Source: Typha latifolia (Eukaryota; Streptophyta; Magnoliopsida; Poales; Typhaceae). Taken from it: DNA of 64,000 bases. Under the pieces are notes generated by a model that had not been told where the DNA came from, made no database searches, and was given only the letters and a program-made list of their open reading frames with translations. The stretch lies in contig CM034113.1 of assembly GCA_019914945.1 (NCBI GenBank), positions 7,606,850 to 7,670,849 of the forward strand, given 5' to 3'. Positions 23,301-35,600 of the stretch are shown piece after piece (positions within the stretch are counted from its first letter, which is position 1; each line of letters opens with the position of its first letter). The position numbers were made by a program, and so were the translations under genes.

Positions 23301-25513
23301 CAGAACAATTTAACAAATAGCATCACAAGTTGATTGTGCCTATATCTGAAGCGAATCTCTATGGCCTCCAAGAAATCATGACTACACCAGGAAAGAAATA
23401 TAACAACATTCTCAAAGTTGTCTCTTTCAAGTATGTGAAAAAGGCAACTTCACATGTAAAACTGCATCTATTTACTTACGTACGCTCTAAAGCCCTGAAT
23501 CTAGCATGAAAGTCTGCTGGAACACATTGAACATCAGTCACCATTATGTCTCCTTCATTCTTCTGCCATATACCCAAAAATATAGCATGAATTTGTTATG
23601 ATCCAGAGAGAGATTGAAGGAAAGTAACAAAATTGAATGGAGACATTCATGAACCACAGATGTCAAATGCAAAATGTTCACATACATCAGATCTTAACAG
23701 GTAAGAAGCATGAAAATGCACCTGCATTGAGTGCTATCTATATCTAGTTCTCAGGAAAAGGGGAAAAAATGAGTTGTAGAGTGCTGAAAAAAGAGTTCAG
23801 ATTCCACAAATTGGTCAGTGAATGGATTATTAGTCTTAAAGTCAATAACAAATAGCCCAAAAAATAATCCATCTAGAGAAGATATATGGAATACAAACTA
23901 ACCTGTAAGAAATGGTTCACAGCACGTCTGACAACTCCAGGTTCATGTGGTGGCAGCTGCATATTTGCAATATGAAAGAAATGAAAATGTAAGATAATAT
24001 ACCACCATTGCAAATACTAGGTAAGCAATTTTTTTTAAAAAAAATGAAAGAGCAACCCCATTCATATTCTGTGGATGGGAGGACAATCAAGCACAGTTAG
24101 TTGATAACAAGTACGGCAGCAACAATGTTAGTGTTAGACATAACATTAAGAGATATAATGAAGTCCAATCTGTGTTAAATAAACATCAAGGACCTTATGC
24201 TTATTTGATATGTAGTTATGTATATACATGACAATTTAATCTTCTCAAAAGAGACATGCAAGGACATAAAATGATTCTTAGTTACGTAATAAAGAATCAA
24301 AGGTCAATAACAAACCACTTCACCAGGCTTCCTTTTACTAATGCGCTCCACATCAACATGGCATACATTTGATAAAGCATGCACACCTGCATCCTGGATT
24401 ATAAAGATATCATGTCATGTTATATCAAGGGCGAAAATTTGTCGGACAGGTACAGTAAATAGCCAAGGGTTGCAAATTGAGACCTTATAATGTAGCAGGA
24501 TCTAAAAACATATAAAATCAATGATCTTATCGCACATTACATAACTTCCAAGTACGTGTGTGTGTGTGTGGCAATCAATTTATAAAGATTAAATTGATGC
24601 GTGAATATGGTGAGTACTCACGTCAGCATAAAAATATGAAATCATCACAACTTCCAACAAGACCACAATCTCTAATCATTCATAACAAACCAAAAGATGA
24701 TAAAAAGAAACAAGCAATCGAACCTAGTAACTCAGATAAAGAACGAATGAGGACAAAACAATTATCCAATATTTGCAACCAAACATATATCAACGCAATC
24801 ACTTGGCATTTTATATAGAACATTTACCGTCCGGCTAGAGCAGAAGATCGATACTTCCTGTCCAATAAACTTATGAAACGCCTCCTACATGTATCATCAG
24901 AAACGCTGGAGTTAGAAAAAAAAATTCGCATAAATTTCATCATTAAATAAAGCGTAGCCTCTCAAAATTCTGACGTTTTCATCTCTATGTATCAAGATCT
25001 AGACAAAATCCAAAGAACAAGAATTAGATAGGAACAAAAACCCAACGATTGATTCTGTGAGCCCAAGGATGGGTTATAGAACCGTGACCAAATAAAGCGT
25101 AGAGCCGAAAAACGTGGCGTATCCCTTTTTTAAGTATCAAGATCTCAACAAAACCAGGAAACAGAATCGAATAGGGAGAATAACTCAAAGTCGCAGTATT
25201 GAGGAGATCGAGCAGGCACCTCAAGAGCACCAACGACGGTTCTGCAATTGGGCTGCTTCTGGGATCCCGAGAACCGGGTCCCGATGTACTCCACCGCCAC
25301 TAAATACCTCTGCACTCCAGGGTTTTGGCTCATAACAGCGGTTCCTTCCTCCTCGCTATCGAGAGAGTCCTCTGTGGCTTCTTTGGACAGAGATCTCGAG
25401 GTCTTGGCGGGCTTCGCGTATTCAGATGGGTGATCGAGAGAGCGCTTCGGTTCGGAGAGCGAGGGAGAGGGTGCTTTCGAATGAGACGAGAGATTGGATT
25501 CCTCTTCGTTCAT
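20384..25513 (-). CDS. TruA-family tRNA pseudouridine synthase
   Basis: Converts uridines to pseudouridine in tRNA (anticodon-arm sites for TruA/PUS3 relatives). Exons: 25513-25220, 24884-24828, 24393-24316, 23956-23903, 23562-23480, 23290-23191, 23103-23041, 21823-21545, 20635-20575 and 20481-20384. Phases agree throughout, giving 388 residues. After a Ser/Glu-rich N-terminus of about 65 residues, the catalytic domain begins at YLVAVEYIGTRFSGSQ. The catalytic aspartate (near 118) is in the SSRT-DAGVHALSN motif, which an intron splits. Other hallmarks are FHARFRALERTYHYRLL, HHDFSSFRAAGCQ and the late FLYHQ-VRLMVGVLKAVGTG motif, split between exons 8 and 9. No clear organelle-targeting signal is seen, so nuclear/cytosolic versus organellar location is open. 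Intron 7 contains a 592-base inverted-repeat element. Confidence 0.93.
22042..22633. mobile_element. Mutator-like MITE with long terminal inverted repeats
   Basis: The left end starts GGGAAAATTACAAATTGTCC and the right end, reverse-complemented, starts GGGTAAATTAAAAATTGCCC. Similarity continues inward for about 90 bases (shared AAAATCAAACTAC and CATTTGCATCA-like blocks). It is flanked by nearly identical 9-base sequences, TAAAATATA (22033-22041) and AAAAATATA (22634-22642). A 9-base target duplication is typical of Mutator-type elements. There is no coding capacity. It sits in intron 7 of the pseudouridine synthase gene. Confidence 0.8.
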
Positions 25514-25638
25514 TGCGGCATGGGAGGAGAGCTCTCGATTGGGTAGGATCGAAGGGTTTTGCGAGGGTTTTGTTCGTACCAGCGGCCTTTTAAATCAAGA
25601 GGAGGAAAGAAGCCGCCGTCTCGACAAGCTTATATTTA

Positions 25639-26012
25639 GGGTAATTTCATATTACCCCTGTATACTATTTTTTTTTCTCACAATACCCCCCCAAATTATT
25701 AATAATTTTATTATTTGAATAACTATGAATCGTTTTAACCCAATATTTTTTTTAAATGATTAAAATTTCTCATTCTATTGTTATATATTTAAAGGGATGA
25801 ATAATTGTATATTGTGATAGTTGGATGGTAACAAAGATATATTGAAATTGTATTTTATTTTAAATAGAGAAGAAAATCAATTCTATTAATATTTAATAGG
25901 CAAATTAATAATTTAATATTAATATAGATCACAAGGAGGCAAAGTGGTATTTATTAATAAAAGTTTGAGAGTAATTTAATTTTGGCCCAAACAGAAATTT
26001 ATAATTTAACTT
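25639..26012. mobile_element. Second, shorter copy of the Mutator-like MITE
   Basis: The interior aligns by eye with the copy at 22042-22633. Shared features are the ATTAATAAT..TTATT..TTTGA..AATATGAATC-like left arm, a TTATATATTTAAA block, and a right arm with CAAAGTG, AAAGTTTGAGAGTAATTTAA and a terminal AATTTATAATTTAAC. The ends have decayed and no clear target duplication is visible. It lies about 125 bases upstream of the synthase ATG. Confidence 0.55.
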
Positions 26013-26988
26013 TATGTTAATAAATATCTGATTGGTCGAACAAACAAGAATTTGAGGTCCCACATTATTATTATTATTATTATTATTATCACTTTTTGAG
26101 TCGATAATTGAAACTGCCATCTCTATCATTAGGCTCTATTTCACCGCATTCACTATGACACCTATATCGACCACTGGAAATTATTTACTAATCTAAATAA
26201 TTTTAGCACTAACCTATTTGGGTACATTATTTTGTACTTTTATCTCTAGACCTACTTTGACCAAAAATTCTGATAATATATATTTCTGGAATTATCTCTT
26301 CGAAGTATTCCTTATCTTATACTGTTATTTTCTCTTAAATATAAACCATACAGTTGTCTATGGCCCTACTAGATAAATAAAAGAGTTAAATATATTAATA
26401 TTTTATACTAAAATTATTTATTACTATCCTTCTTAGAAATTTGAGTAAGACTAAGTTGTCGCTGTTAGATTTTTCTAACAAAAGTTAATAGTATATAATT
26501 CTTTTTACCCCTAAACTTTATAGTTTACCTCTGATTTGAACAATAATTATATTACCATCCTTAAGTTTTATTTCATGTTACTAAATCAATTTTCTATTAT
26601 ATACATATTTATTTAGCAAAAATGAGGTTTATTCTATTTATTTTGTAGTCTTTGCAATAAAACAAAGTTCAGAAGTAAAAATATATTAATTTCTAACTAA
26701 AATAAATAGCCTTTCCATTTCATTTTAGTAACAAATAAAAAAATAAATAATATTAAGAAGATCAATTAATTGCATCACGTGGTAGAATCTATCCCTCCTA
26801 ACGATAAGCCTTTCTATCTCATCAATCATCATACCAACCCAAAAATATTAATAATAATAATAATAAGACGTAGCATGCACGGCATAATCGAAGACGTTTT
26901 AATTACCAAACGACCCTCACCTCATCTCTCAAACAACTAAACTGCCAAACTGCACCGAGACGTTCAAATCTAAGAAGGGCACTCTCGT

Positions 26989-26995
26989 TATAAAG
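26989..26995 (+). promoter_or_regulatory. Candidate TATA box of the J-protein gene
   Basis: TATAAAG about 80 bases before the preferred start codon. A second TA-rich stretch at 27013-27022 is an alternative. Confidence 0.35.
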
Positions 26996-27070
26996 TACAA
27001 AAACCGGGGGTTATACTTTATAATTTCTCATTAAATGCACTACTTTTATCTTTTTGAGCGAGAGGACGCG

Positions 27071-28807
27071 ATGAGGAAATCTTTGACACCTAGGGGATTC
27101 GGGAACCGCTCGATGAGCGGCGGTGGCGGCGGAGTGCTCTCGAGCTCGCCGGAGAGACGGCGAGGATGGAGGGTTACGGCGAAGTCGCTGCCGTGCTCCG
27201 GCGAGTTTGCCGCCTTGGGGCTGACGCCGGTGGCGTCCAGGGACGACGTCAAGCGGGCGTACAGGAGCCTCGCTTTGAAGGTAGGTGGACGGACGGACGG
27301 CCGAGATCGTCCGGTCGGGTGGGGATTGTTTTAATCTCGAACTCATCGGACGGTGGGGATCTGATCAACGTGGAGTTGTTGTTTTCTTTCAGTTCCACCC
27401 TGATGTGATGAGAGGGCAAGAGAAGGAGGCGGCTTTCAAGGAGATTAAATCCGCTTACGAGGTAATAAAATCTTTTTTGAATAATTACACTCAGCCCTCT
27501 CTAAACTATTATCAAATTTTTATTTATATATACTTTTTAAGTCTATATGATATTTTTTATAGATTATTTTATAAATTATACCTTATATTTTACCTATTTT
27601 GTAATTCACACTATGTTGTTTATAATTTTATAACCCATCATTCATTTTTCATACTAATTTGACTAATTAATATTGACCAAATTATTAAAATAATCTAAAA
27701 AATATAGGCAATTTAGGTGTTATAAATTATTTCATATATTATAATAGAATATCTTCTATCGTTTAAATTAACAGACGGTGTTAAATGATAATTTTAAAGA
27801 AAAAGTAAGAATAGAATTACTAAAAACTCAAAGGCAAAATATGAATCATAAAATAAATAAAATATAGGGTGTGATTTATAAATTTTTTTCTATTTAATAC
27901 GATAGTATGGAAATTTTGTATACCTTAGAATATCTTAGAACATTTAAAAGGATACGGCAAAGTAAGAAATGTGAAGCATTATCCTAACGGCTATTATCTA
28001 AAAATTTAAGAGATAATTATATTTACTCCCGTTATTTATTTTTTTCAAAATATATTAACCTCCTTAATTTTACAAAATCTCTAAACTATTCCTTACGTTT
28101 AATTATCCGTTAAGAGATACTACATGATTACTTTTAGGCCCTTTAAGAACTATTTTACTTTTATTTTAGAACAAAGAGAATAAAAGAGGGAAATTAAGTG
28201 TGAGATGGTTATTTAAATTTTTTATGTTGATATTGTCGGATAATAAGAGATATTACCCAATCGAGAAATTTTAATTATCAATAAATAAATAAATAAATAA
28301 GAGAATCTATATAAAAATAAGGTATAATTTAAGAATCTAAATGTAGTTAATTCAAAAGTTAATAGCACTATATTTGAAATATAGTCAAGACCATCTTCTA
28401 ATGGTTGAGAATCAATTTAACTAAGCGATCAAATTTTAGGTTAATTACATTTAAATTATTGCCCATTTTACTTATAGACCCTCTGATTTTTTTTAATTCC
28501 ACTTTAATATGTTTAACTATCTAATATCTATCTTACACTTTAACTTTCATTGATCATAATTAAGGCTTTAAACTGAAAATAAATGAACGGACCAATATGA
28601 AAATGAAAGATAATTCAAGGGTCAATGTGTAAAATTTTATGGGAGACTTGCTGTGATATAGTCGTATGCTAATGTGGACAGAGCTTGATGGCCAAGTTTG
28701 AGGAGGAGAGCCAATCCACGACAGAAGCATTTGAGGATGAATGGGACGAGTGGGGCGAGTGGATGGGCTTTGAAGGTGGAATCCCAGTTGTTTATAATCC
28801 TACCTAA
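27071..28807 (+). CDS. Plastid-type J-domain protein (dnaJ 8-like)
   Basis: Small J-domain co-chaperone that would stimulate Hsp70 ATPase, probably in the chloroplast. Exons: 27071-27280, 27393-27461 and 28682-28807, all phase 0, giving 134 residues. The N-terminal 45 residues are rich in Ser, Arg and Gly with almost no acidic residues, like a transit peptide. The J domain begins at FAALGLTPVASRDDVKRAY; the HPD motif (about 72-74) falls just after the first intron; EIKSAYE ends exon 2. Exon 3 encodes the acidic, Trp-rich tail EDEWDEWGEWMGFEGG, typical of J8-like plant proteins. An in-frame ATG at 27035 would add 12 residues; 27071 is preferred because the sequence from there looks like a transit peptide. 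Intron 2 (1220 bases) carries inverted-repeat elements. A minus-strand ORF opposite exon 3 is a shadow. Confidence 0.88.
27573..27892. mobile_element. MITE-like element in J-protein intron 2
   Basis: The left arm reads TTTATAAATTATACCTTATA then TTTTACCTATTTTGTAATTC. The right arm, reverse-complemented, reads TTTATAAATCACACCCTATA then TTTTATTTATTTTATGATTC. That is an inverted repeat of about 45 bases around a 230-base non-coding core. Target duplication not determined. Confidence 0.6.
28436..28640. mobile_element. Possible degenerate inverted-repeat element
   Basis: The left part has TTACTTATAGACCCTCTG and the right part, reverse-complemented, has TTACACATTGACCCTTGA. Both are followed by T-rich tracts. 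The resemblance is partial and the ends are uncertain. It lies in J-protein intron 2 just before the last exon. Confidence 0.3.
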
Positions 28808-28967
28808 GTTTGATGGGGAATTTATTCCCCATATCATGCAATTTGTAAAGTTTATTTATGTTTCAAAAAGAAAAAAAATAAATTGTAAAGTTTATTCCAA
28901 CCATACATACAATTATTATTGAAACTATCAGCAAACCTATTGGAGAATATTTTTATTTTTTATTTTT

Positions 28968-29418
28968 TTAGAAAATTTTATAAATTATAAAACCCTATAT
29001 TTTATTTATCTTGTGATTCGCACACCGTTTTTAAAATTTTTGTAACTTGATTCATATTTTTTTATAATTCTTATTTAACACTCCCAGTTAATTTAAATTG
29101 TATTAGCAAATAAATATTTTATTATAATTTACGAAACAATTTATAATACCTAAATTATTCGTGTTTTCTTTAGTTATTTATAATTCTCATTTAACATTCA
29201 CAATTAATTTAAATTATACAGAAATATTTTATTATAATTTATAAATATCTAAATTACTCGCGTTTTTTTTAAAAGTAATTTGATTGATATTAGTTAGTTA
29301 ATAATGTCAGAGTATTAAATAAGAATTATACAGAAAAAAAGGTACGGGTTACAAAATTATGAGGATGTGAATAAGAAAATAGATAAAATATAGGATGTGA
29401 TCGGTAAAATACTCTTAT
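28968..29418. mobile_element. MITE-like element upstream of MLH1
   Basis: The left arm has TTTATAAATTATAAAACCCT, ATATTTTATTTATCTTG and CGCACAC. The right arm, reverse-complemented, has TTTACCGATCACATCC, TATATTTTATCTATTTTC and TCACATCC. Both arms continue to a TTTTGTAAC block. It resembles the element at 27573-27892, so both belong to one family. It ends about 200 bases before the MLH1 TATA box. Confidence 0.6.
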
Positions 29419-29613
29419 TTTTATAATATTTCCGATGTTTGTTCTGCGTATAGCTAGCGTACGATTGTAACCAAGACCTTGGTCGATGTATAATAATGCC
29501 ATTTTATACGCATTAAAATATTTAAATTGATAAGAATTAAAAAAGAAAAAAAACAAAAGAAAGAGGTGTTCTTTGCAAAATTCTACTCACGAGCATGTCA
29601 CGTGATATTTCTG

Positions 29614-29622
29614 GCTATATAA
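29614..29622 (+). promoter_or_regulatory. Candidate TATA box of MLH1
   Basis: TATATAAAA about 75 bases before the MLH1 start codon. The in-frame ATG at 29595 lies upstream of this box, which argues that it is not transcribed. Confidence 0.5.
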
Positions 29623-29693
29623 AAAATTCCGTCTTCGCTACTCCCTCCAAAACCCCCTCTGCTAGCTCTCCTCCTCATCTCTGCTCTTTCGTT

Positions 29694-32600
29694 ATGGACA
29701 TCGACGAGGCCGAGACATCGGCGGGGGAGGAGGGGGCGCCGACCTTTGATAGGGCGGTGGATCCGCCTCCGATCCGGCGTCTGGACGAGGCGGTGGTGAA
29801 TCGGATTGCGGCCGGGGAGGTGATCCAGCGGCCGGCGTCGGCGGTGAAGGAGCTGGTGGAGAACAGCCTCGACGCCGGATCCACCTCCGTCTCCGTTGTC
29901 ATCAAGGACGGCGGCCTTAAGCTCATTCAGGTATCCGACAACGGCCACGGCATCCGGGTAAGTTTCCGAACCCCAAAACCCTCGAATGGAGCTTTTCAAC
30001 AAGTGGATTTTGGAGAACGTGGAAAATTCAAGTTTCCCGGCAATTTTTTTCTGTTTTTTTATAATCTTTCTTATATCTCATTTTCTGGTTAGTTTTGTCT
30101 ATAATCTTGTAGTTGTATAGGGTTTTATTTGTGATTATTTTGTTGTTGAGGTATATTTTGAAGGGTATGTATGCCAAACACCCTCATGATTATCATTGCT
30201 GTTGTTGTTTTGGTGGTTGTTTAAGGGATACTTTAATGTATTTCACGTGGTAACTTCTAATATTGTCATGGTAAACAGTTATCTTCCTATTGCTGATGGC
30301 ATGCTTGTATTTTATTCTAACAGTTTGAAGATTTACCAATATTATGTGAAAGACACACAACATCAAAGTTATCTGCATATGAGGACCTACAGACAATTAA
30401 GTCAATGGGTTTTAGAGGGGAAGCTTTAGCCAGCATGACTTATGTTGGTCATGTCACAGTGACAACAATAACAGAAGGCCAATTGCATGGTTACAGGTAT
30501 GCATCTGTTATAACATACGCATACCCTTTGTAATTGCATTGTTGGTTTATCTGGACCTCTTCTTATTGTAATTTTGTTTACCACACAGAGTCTCTTACAG
30601 AGATGGAGTAATGGAGCATGAAGCCAAGCCCTGCGCTGCAGTTAAAGGAACACAGATAATGGTTGGAAAATTTAAAGCATTTCCGATAATTAATACTTTA
30701 GAAGTGCATAGAAGCTATCTTTGTTTATTACGTTGAACGTCTTATAAAAGAAGAATTTTAACAGCAAAGCTCCTTTCTATGTAGGTTGAAAACCTTTTCT
30801 ACAATATGGTTGCTCGTAGAAAGACGCTCCAAAATTCTAATGATGATTACCCTAAGATTGTAGACTTGATTAGTCGGTTCGCAATCCATAATATTTTTGT
30901 GAGCTTTTCTTGTAGGAAGGTCAGCAAGCTTTCGTGCTTTCCAAGTGTGACTAGAAATCGGATCTTATTTAATTTTACTCTGTCTGAACTTTTTGCCGTA
31001 TCTTCTTTATAGCATGGTGCAAATAGGGCAGATGTTCACACAGCCAGCACATCTTCAAGGCTGGATGCTATCAGAACTGTTTATGGCATTTCTGTCGCTC
31101 GTGATCTGATGGAAATAACTGTTTCAGATGACAGTCCTGCTCGATCAATCTTCAAGATGGATGGCTTCATATCAAATTCAAATTATATAGCAAAGAAGAC
31201 AACGATGATTCTTTTCATTAATGGTATGTAAGCATCTGTACTAGTGGATATTTTAGTAATAAATGATCTGTAAGAGTAATTGAAAAAACTGAGATTAAGT
31301 CGTAAGTTAATTTACAATGATGTATCAAGTTTCTTTTTATTTAAAGAGATTTTAGGAGGTTGAAAGTACCACAGCTAAATAGTACTTTACAGGATGCCGA
31401 ACTACTGTATCTGATTTGGAGATGAAACTTGAACAATTTAGTGTTCTGTTTAGTCAAAGATTTAGAGCAAGCTCAATCACTTTCTCCTAAGGAAAGAACA
31501 AAAAGTGACTAATCATGGGAAGATGAACCATGAAAATATCAAATGTTCTATTGAACAAATTCTTGTAGTCTTTTTGTTAAATTGCACCAGAAATGGCAAC
31601 AAGGTTCCTTTTGTTTTGGGAAGATGTTTTTTCTTTGTACATGCTCAAAACCTTTGATTTCAGATAGGTTGGTTGAATGCACTGCGTTGAAGAGAGCCAT
31701 AGAAGTCGTCTACGCTGCAACTTTGCCAAAAGCATCAAAACCTTTCATCTACATGTCAATTAATCTTCCATCTGAGCATGTCGATGTGAATATACATCCA
31801 ACAAAAAGAGAGGTATGCTGTAAGATCTGAGTGAGCAAATATAGTTCAGAAGATGAAACATTGAATTCTATAGAAAAATCATTGTTCTTTTAAGAGGTTT
31901 GCTTTTCGTTCTTTTTCAATGTTAATCCAAAATATTCAGACAAAATCTTAATTAGTCCAAGTTACTAGAAGTTCATCTAGTTGATTTTGATATGGCAATT
32001 TGTAGGTAAGCCTTTTGAATCAGGAGAACCTTATTGACACCATCCAAAATGCAATTGAGTCAAAATTGATGAACTCTAACACCACAAGGACATTTCAGAC
32101 TCAGGTAATTCATTACTTTATTGCATAGTCTTTGACATTGTTAATAGGTGATAGGGAGGTTTCTCTTAGACAGTAATAAGTTTGTCGGAAACAAACAATA
32201 TATGATAATAGCCCATGCTTTTTGAGTCTTGTTTGGTGAGCCATTAGATTTCATCATCATATCATAAGAACCTTTTTGCAATTTTATGTTCACTGGCATT
32301 TCATGTCGTTAGTAATTTCTTGTGCACTTCACAGGCCATAAGTTGCTCAGTAGCAAGCCAGTTTAGTGCACGAAAGGAAGCAGAAAATAATATATCCACA
32401 TCTGGTATGTGCAACAGCCCTTTCCCATTTACATCATCTACTTTGGAGATGGCATAGCAGTTTATTGTCACAAAATTGCCAAGTTATTGCCATATGATTT
32501 TCTTTTTTCTTTTTGGTATCATCTAGGTTCTCATCATAATTCTATTTTACAGGAACAAAGTCTCAAAAAGTCCCAGTACATAAAATGGTGAGAACTGATT

Positions 32601-35600
32601 CACGTGATCCTTTTGGAAGGCTACATGCTTACTGGCAAAGTGAACCTAATTCACAGCAGGAAAAGAAAACTGACCTTGCTTCTGTGAGGTAGAACTTTAT
32701 TCAGTTAAAACTTTGCTTTTTCTATTTTATGTGCTTAGTTTTTTCATGTAGTCAATAAGTGCACCTATCAAAAAGAGTCACCTTCTACTTAATTTTTTTA
32801 TCATTCTCTGTGATTGCTTGAGAAAATGCCACCTATTGGCATATAATCTTTTAGGCAATGTATACAATTTTACGGTAATATATCAGCCCTTTTTCTAATT
32901 GGCTTTCAGAATAAGAAATCTAAAACACTTGCACTTTGATGTCGTAAGTTTCTTATTCAACTTGTTACAATGCTATCGGGACTCTTCGTTATTCTTGTTT
33001 TTACTGGCAGCAGTGTATGAGTTGCAAGACTATGCCTGTTTTTCCTTTTGTGCGTCTTAAAGGGAATTTACCTGTTAATTTTCATTTTATTTATGTGGTC
33101 ATGTTGGTGTTATTTCTCTTTTTTGTTGATTGCAAGAAATGCTATAAGATCAAGAAGGAATCCGAAGGAGTTGGCAGATCTAAGTAGCATTCATGAGCTT
33201 CTTAGTGAGATTGATTGCAACTCTCATTCTGGTTAGTTGATGTCATACATAAGCTCAAGTTCTTCATGTTTTCATTGGGTTCGTGAATTTGTTTCTGTCT
33301 GATCTGTTCTATTTTTTTTAATCTGTCTTATCTGTTACTCATCAATATAGGTCTCTTGGACATTGTCAAGGACTGCACATATATTGGACTTGCTGATGAA
33401 GTTTTTGCATTACTTCAACACAACACTCATTTGTACCTCGTAAATGTGGTAAACATAAGGTATGTAGGTGATTATTTGGTCGTTGTTGTTTCTTCCTTTT
33501 TCTATTTCAGCTTATTAGAACTTCTGTGATCATCTCACTCACCAACAAAACCAAGGATATAGTTAGTATATTTCTCACTTGTGAAAGTTACTTGGAAAAT
33601 TTTGTTTTGACTACAGAATTGCTGTGACATTGTTTTCCTTGTCATGCTTGTTGATTTTAATATCATGTGCTCCTCATATCAGTAAAGAACTCATGTACCA
33701 GCAAGTGATACGCCGTTTTGCACATTTCAACGCCATCCAACTTAGTGAACCAGCACCACTTCAGGATTTATTAATGATGGCACTTAAAGAAGAAGATTTG
33801 GAGTCTCCGACTAATGAGAACGATGATCTGAAGCAGAAGATTGCAGAAGTAAATAGTTTTCCTTTTACAAGTTCTGCTTTCATATATATTGAAAATTTGC
33901 CATGTTCCTTATGTCGTTATCAAGCTGAAGCCTGAAAGGATAAGTGGATGGATTTATTGACATGTTTCTTTCAACATCTATTAAATAGTACAATGATATG
34001 TTCTTTTAAATAACAATTTGTGTGAAGTTCATTTGTAAGGCAGTGTGTACCGACCTGTTTATAAATTGTTCTAAATAAATTAGATATCTAGTTAACCTAG
34101 AGATCAACTGAGCGAACTCCAGCATGCCTTCCCTAAGCAGTACGCGCAGTTTGATAGTAACTTGATCAGCCCTGTGAATATAACTCAATTTAAGGAGAGC
34201 GCTTATATTTTCCCTGCATTTGGTCTGATTACTTAAATGTCAACTATCATACCATTCTATTGGTCAACTATTATATTGTGCAAGCCTAGGAGGCTTATGT
34301 TTGGAGCTTATATTTGACTACTACAAACTATGAATACCTTTATCATGTCTTCCTGCATATACATGTAAATATGAAATGGTTGGATTGTTTTTTATTGTCG
34401 GGACATATATTATATGTGCTACTTTAATTTAAGTTTCACTATCCTGCATCTTGCATATACATGCAAATATGAAAGGGTTGGTTCAATCTCTCTTTTAGTG
34501 CTCATGTATTGAAATTCTGGTTTGAATTGTAGCTGTTCATATAGACCTTAAATAAGCTGCTCAAAACCTATTAAACATCTGAAAACACATTTAGTTATAG
34601 ATGATATAGAAACTGAAAACAAAATGTTATGAGAATTAACTAGCATGTAATACTGTAAGAAGTGCAATGTTATAATTCAAGACCATCCTTACAGAGATTT
34701 TTCTAACTCATATATTCTACTTAAATATAAAGTATGTTTTAGGGTATGATTCAATGATGTTACTTTCTGGTTACCCTTTATAGTTCAACCAGATAAGGCA
34801 TTCTATTAGAGTAATCGTGTATATAGGATGTACTATGTACTAACATCTATATGGTTTGCTGAAATACGTTGCTTCCTATTCTTATTGCCTTTTGGCAGAT
34901 GAACACTGAGCTGCTCAAGAAAAAAGCTGAGATGCTTGAGGAGTACTTCTGTATAAATATTGATCAACAGGGTAATCTTACGAGGCTTCCTGTGATACTT
35001 GACCAACACACTCCTGATATGGACCGACTTCCAGAATTCTTGTTAAGTTTGGCAAACGATGTAGGTTTTCTATGCTGGTCTTTTAATCTCCTAACGGATT
35101 TTATGATTTTATCTTCATATTAATTTGTCTTGTTTACTTGACTTCATGCAGTAGAGAAAATAATTTGCTAACAAGATAGTACTTGGTTAATTGAATTTGA
35201 ATATTTTCTCTATGGAGGTAGAGAACCGGAACTCTCTATGTGACTGTCTACCTTAAATTCCTGTAGGAAACATTAATGCGTTTACTGTATTCCTTCTATT
35301 TAATTTGCATATTATGAAATCTTACTCATGATATCATTTGCTTCTGGTTAAAAGGTTCATGAACATATTATTGTAGTTGATACATAATGTCTTCTAATCT
35401 TCCAAAATATTGCTGTAATGGGAAAAGTATTTCTTCCTACCTTGTCACATTTTGGAATTGTACTTTCTAACTTCTCTTTTCCTACATCTTAGGTTGATTG
35501 GGAGAATGAGAAAGAATGTTTTGAAACTGTATCAGCTGTTCTTGGAAATTTCTATGCCTTGCATCCCCCCATTCTTCCAAATCCGTCAGGCAGTGGGATT

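Larger units (their letters stand above)
25514..27070. other. Divergent promoter region, synthase and J-protein
   Basis: Shared 1.5-kb upstream region of two head-to-head genes. The first 120 bases are GC-richer and probably form the synthase leader. A degraded inverted-repeat element occupies 25639-26012. The remainder is AT-rich with a short ATT run near 26067-26088. Confidence 0.6.
28808..29693. other. Spacer between J-protein and MLH1
   Basis: AT-rich spacer about 890 bases long. Roughly half is an inverted-repeat element (28968-29418). The last 100 bases are the MLH1 core promoter and leader. No other gene seen. Confidence 0.65.

Noticed and set aside
29595..29693. Longer MLH1 start adding 33 residues
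   Set aside because: This ATG lies upstream of the TATA box at 29614, and the extension lacks MLH1-like sequence.
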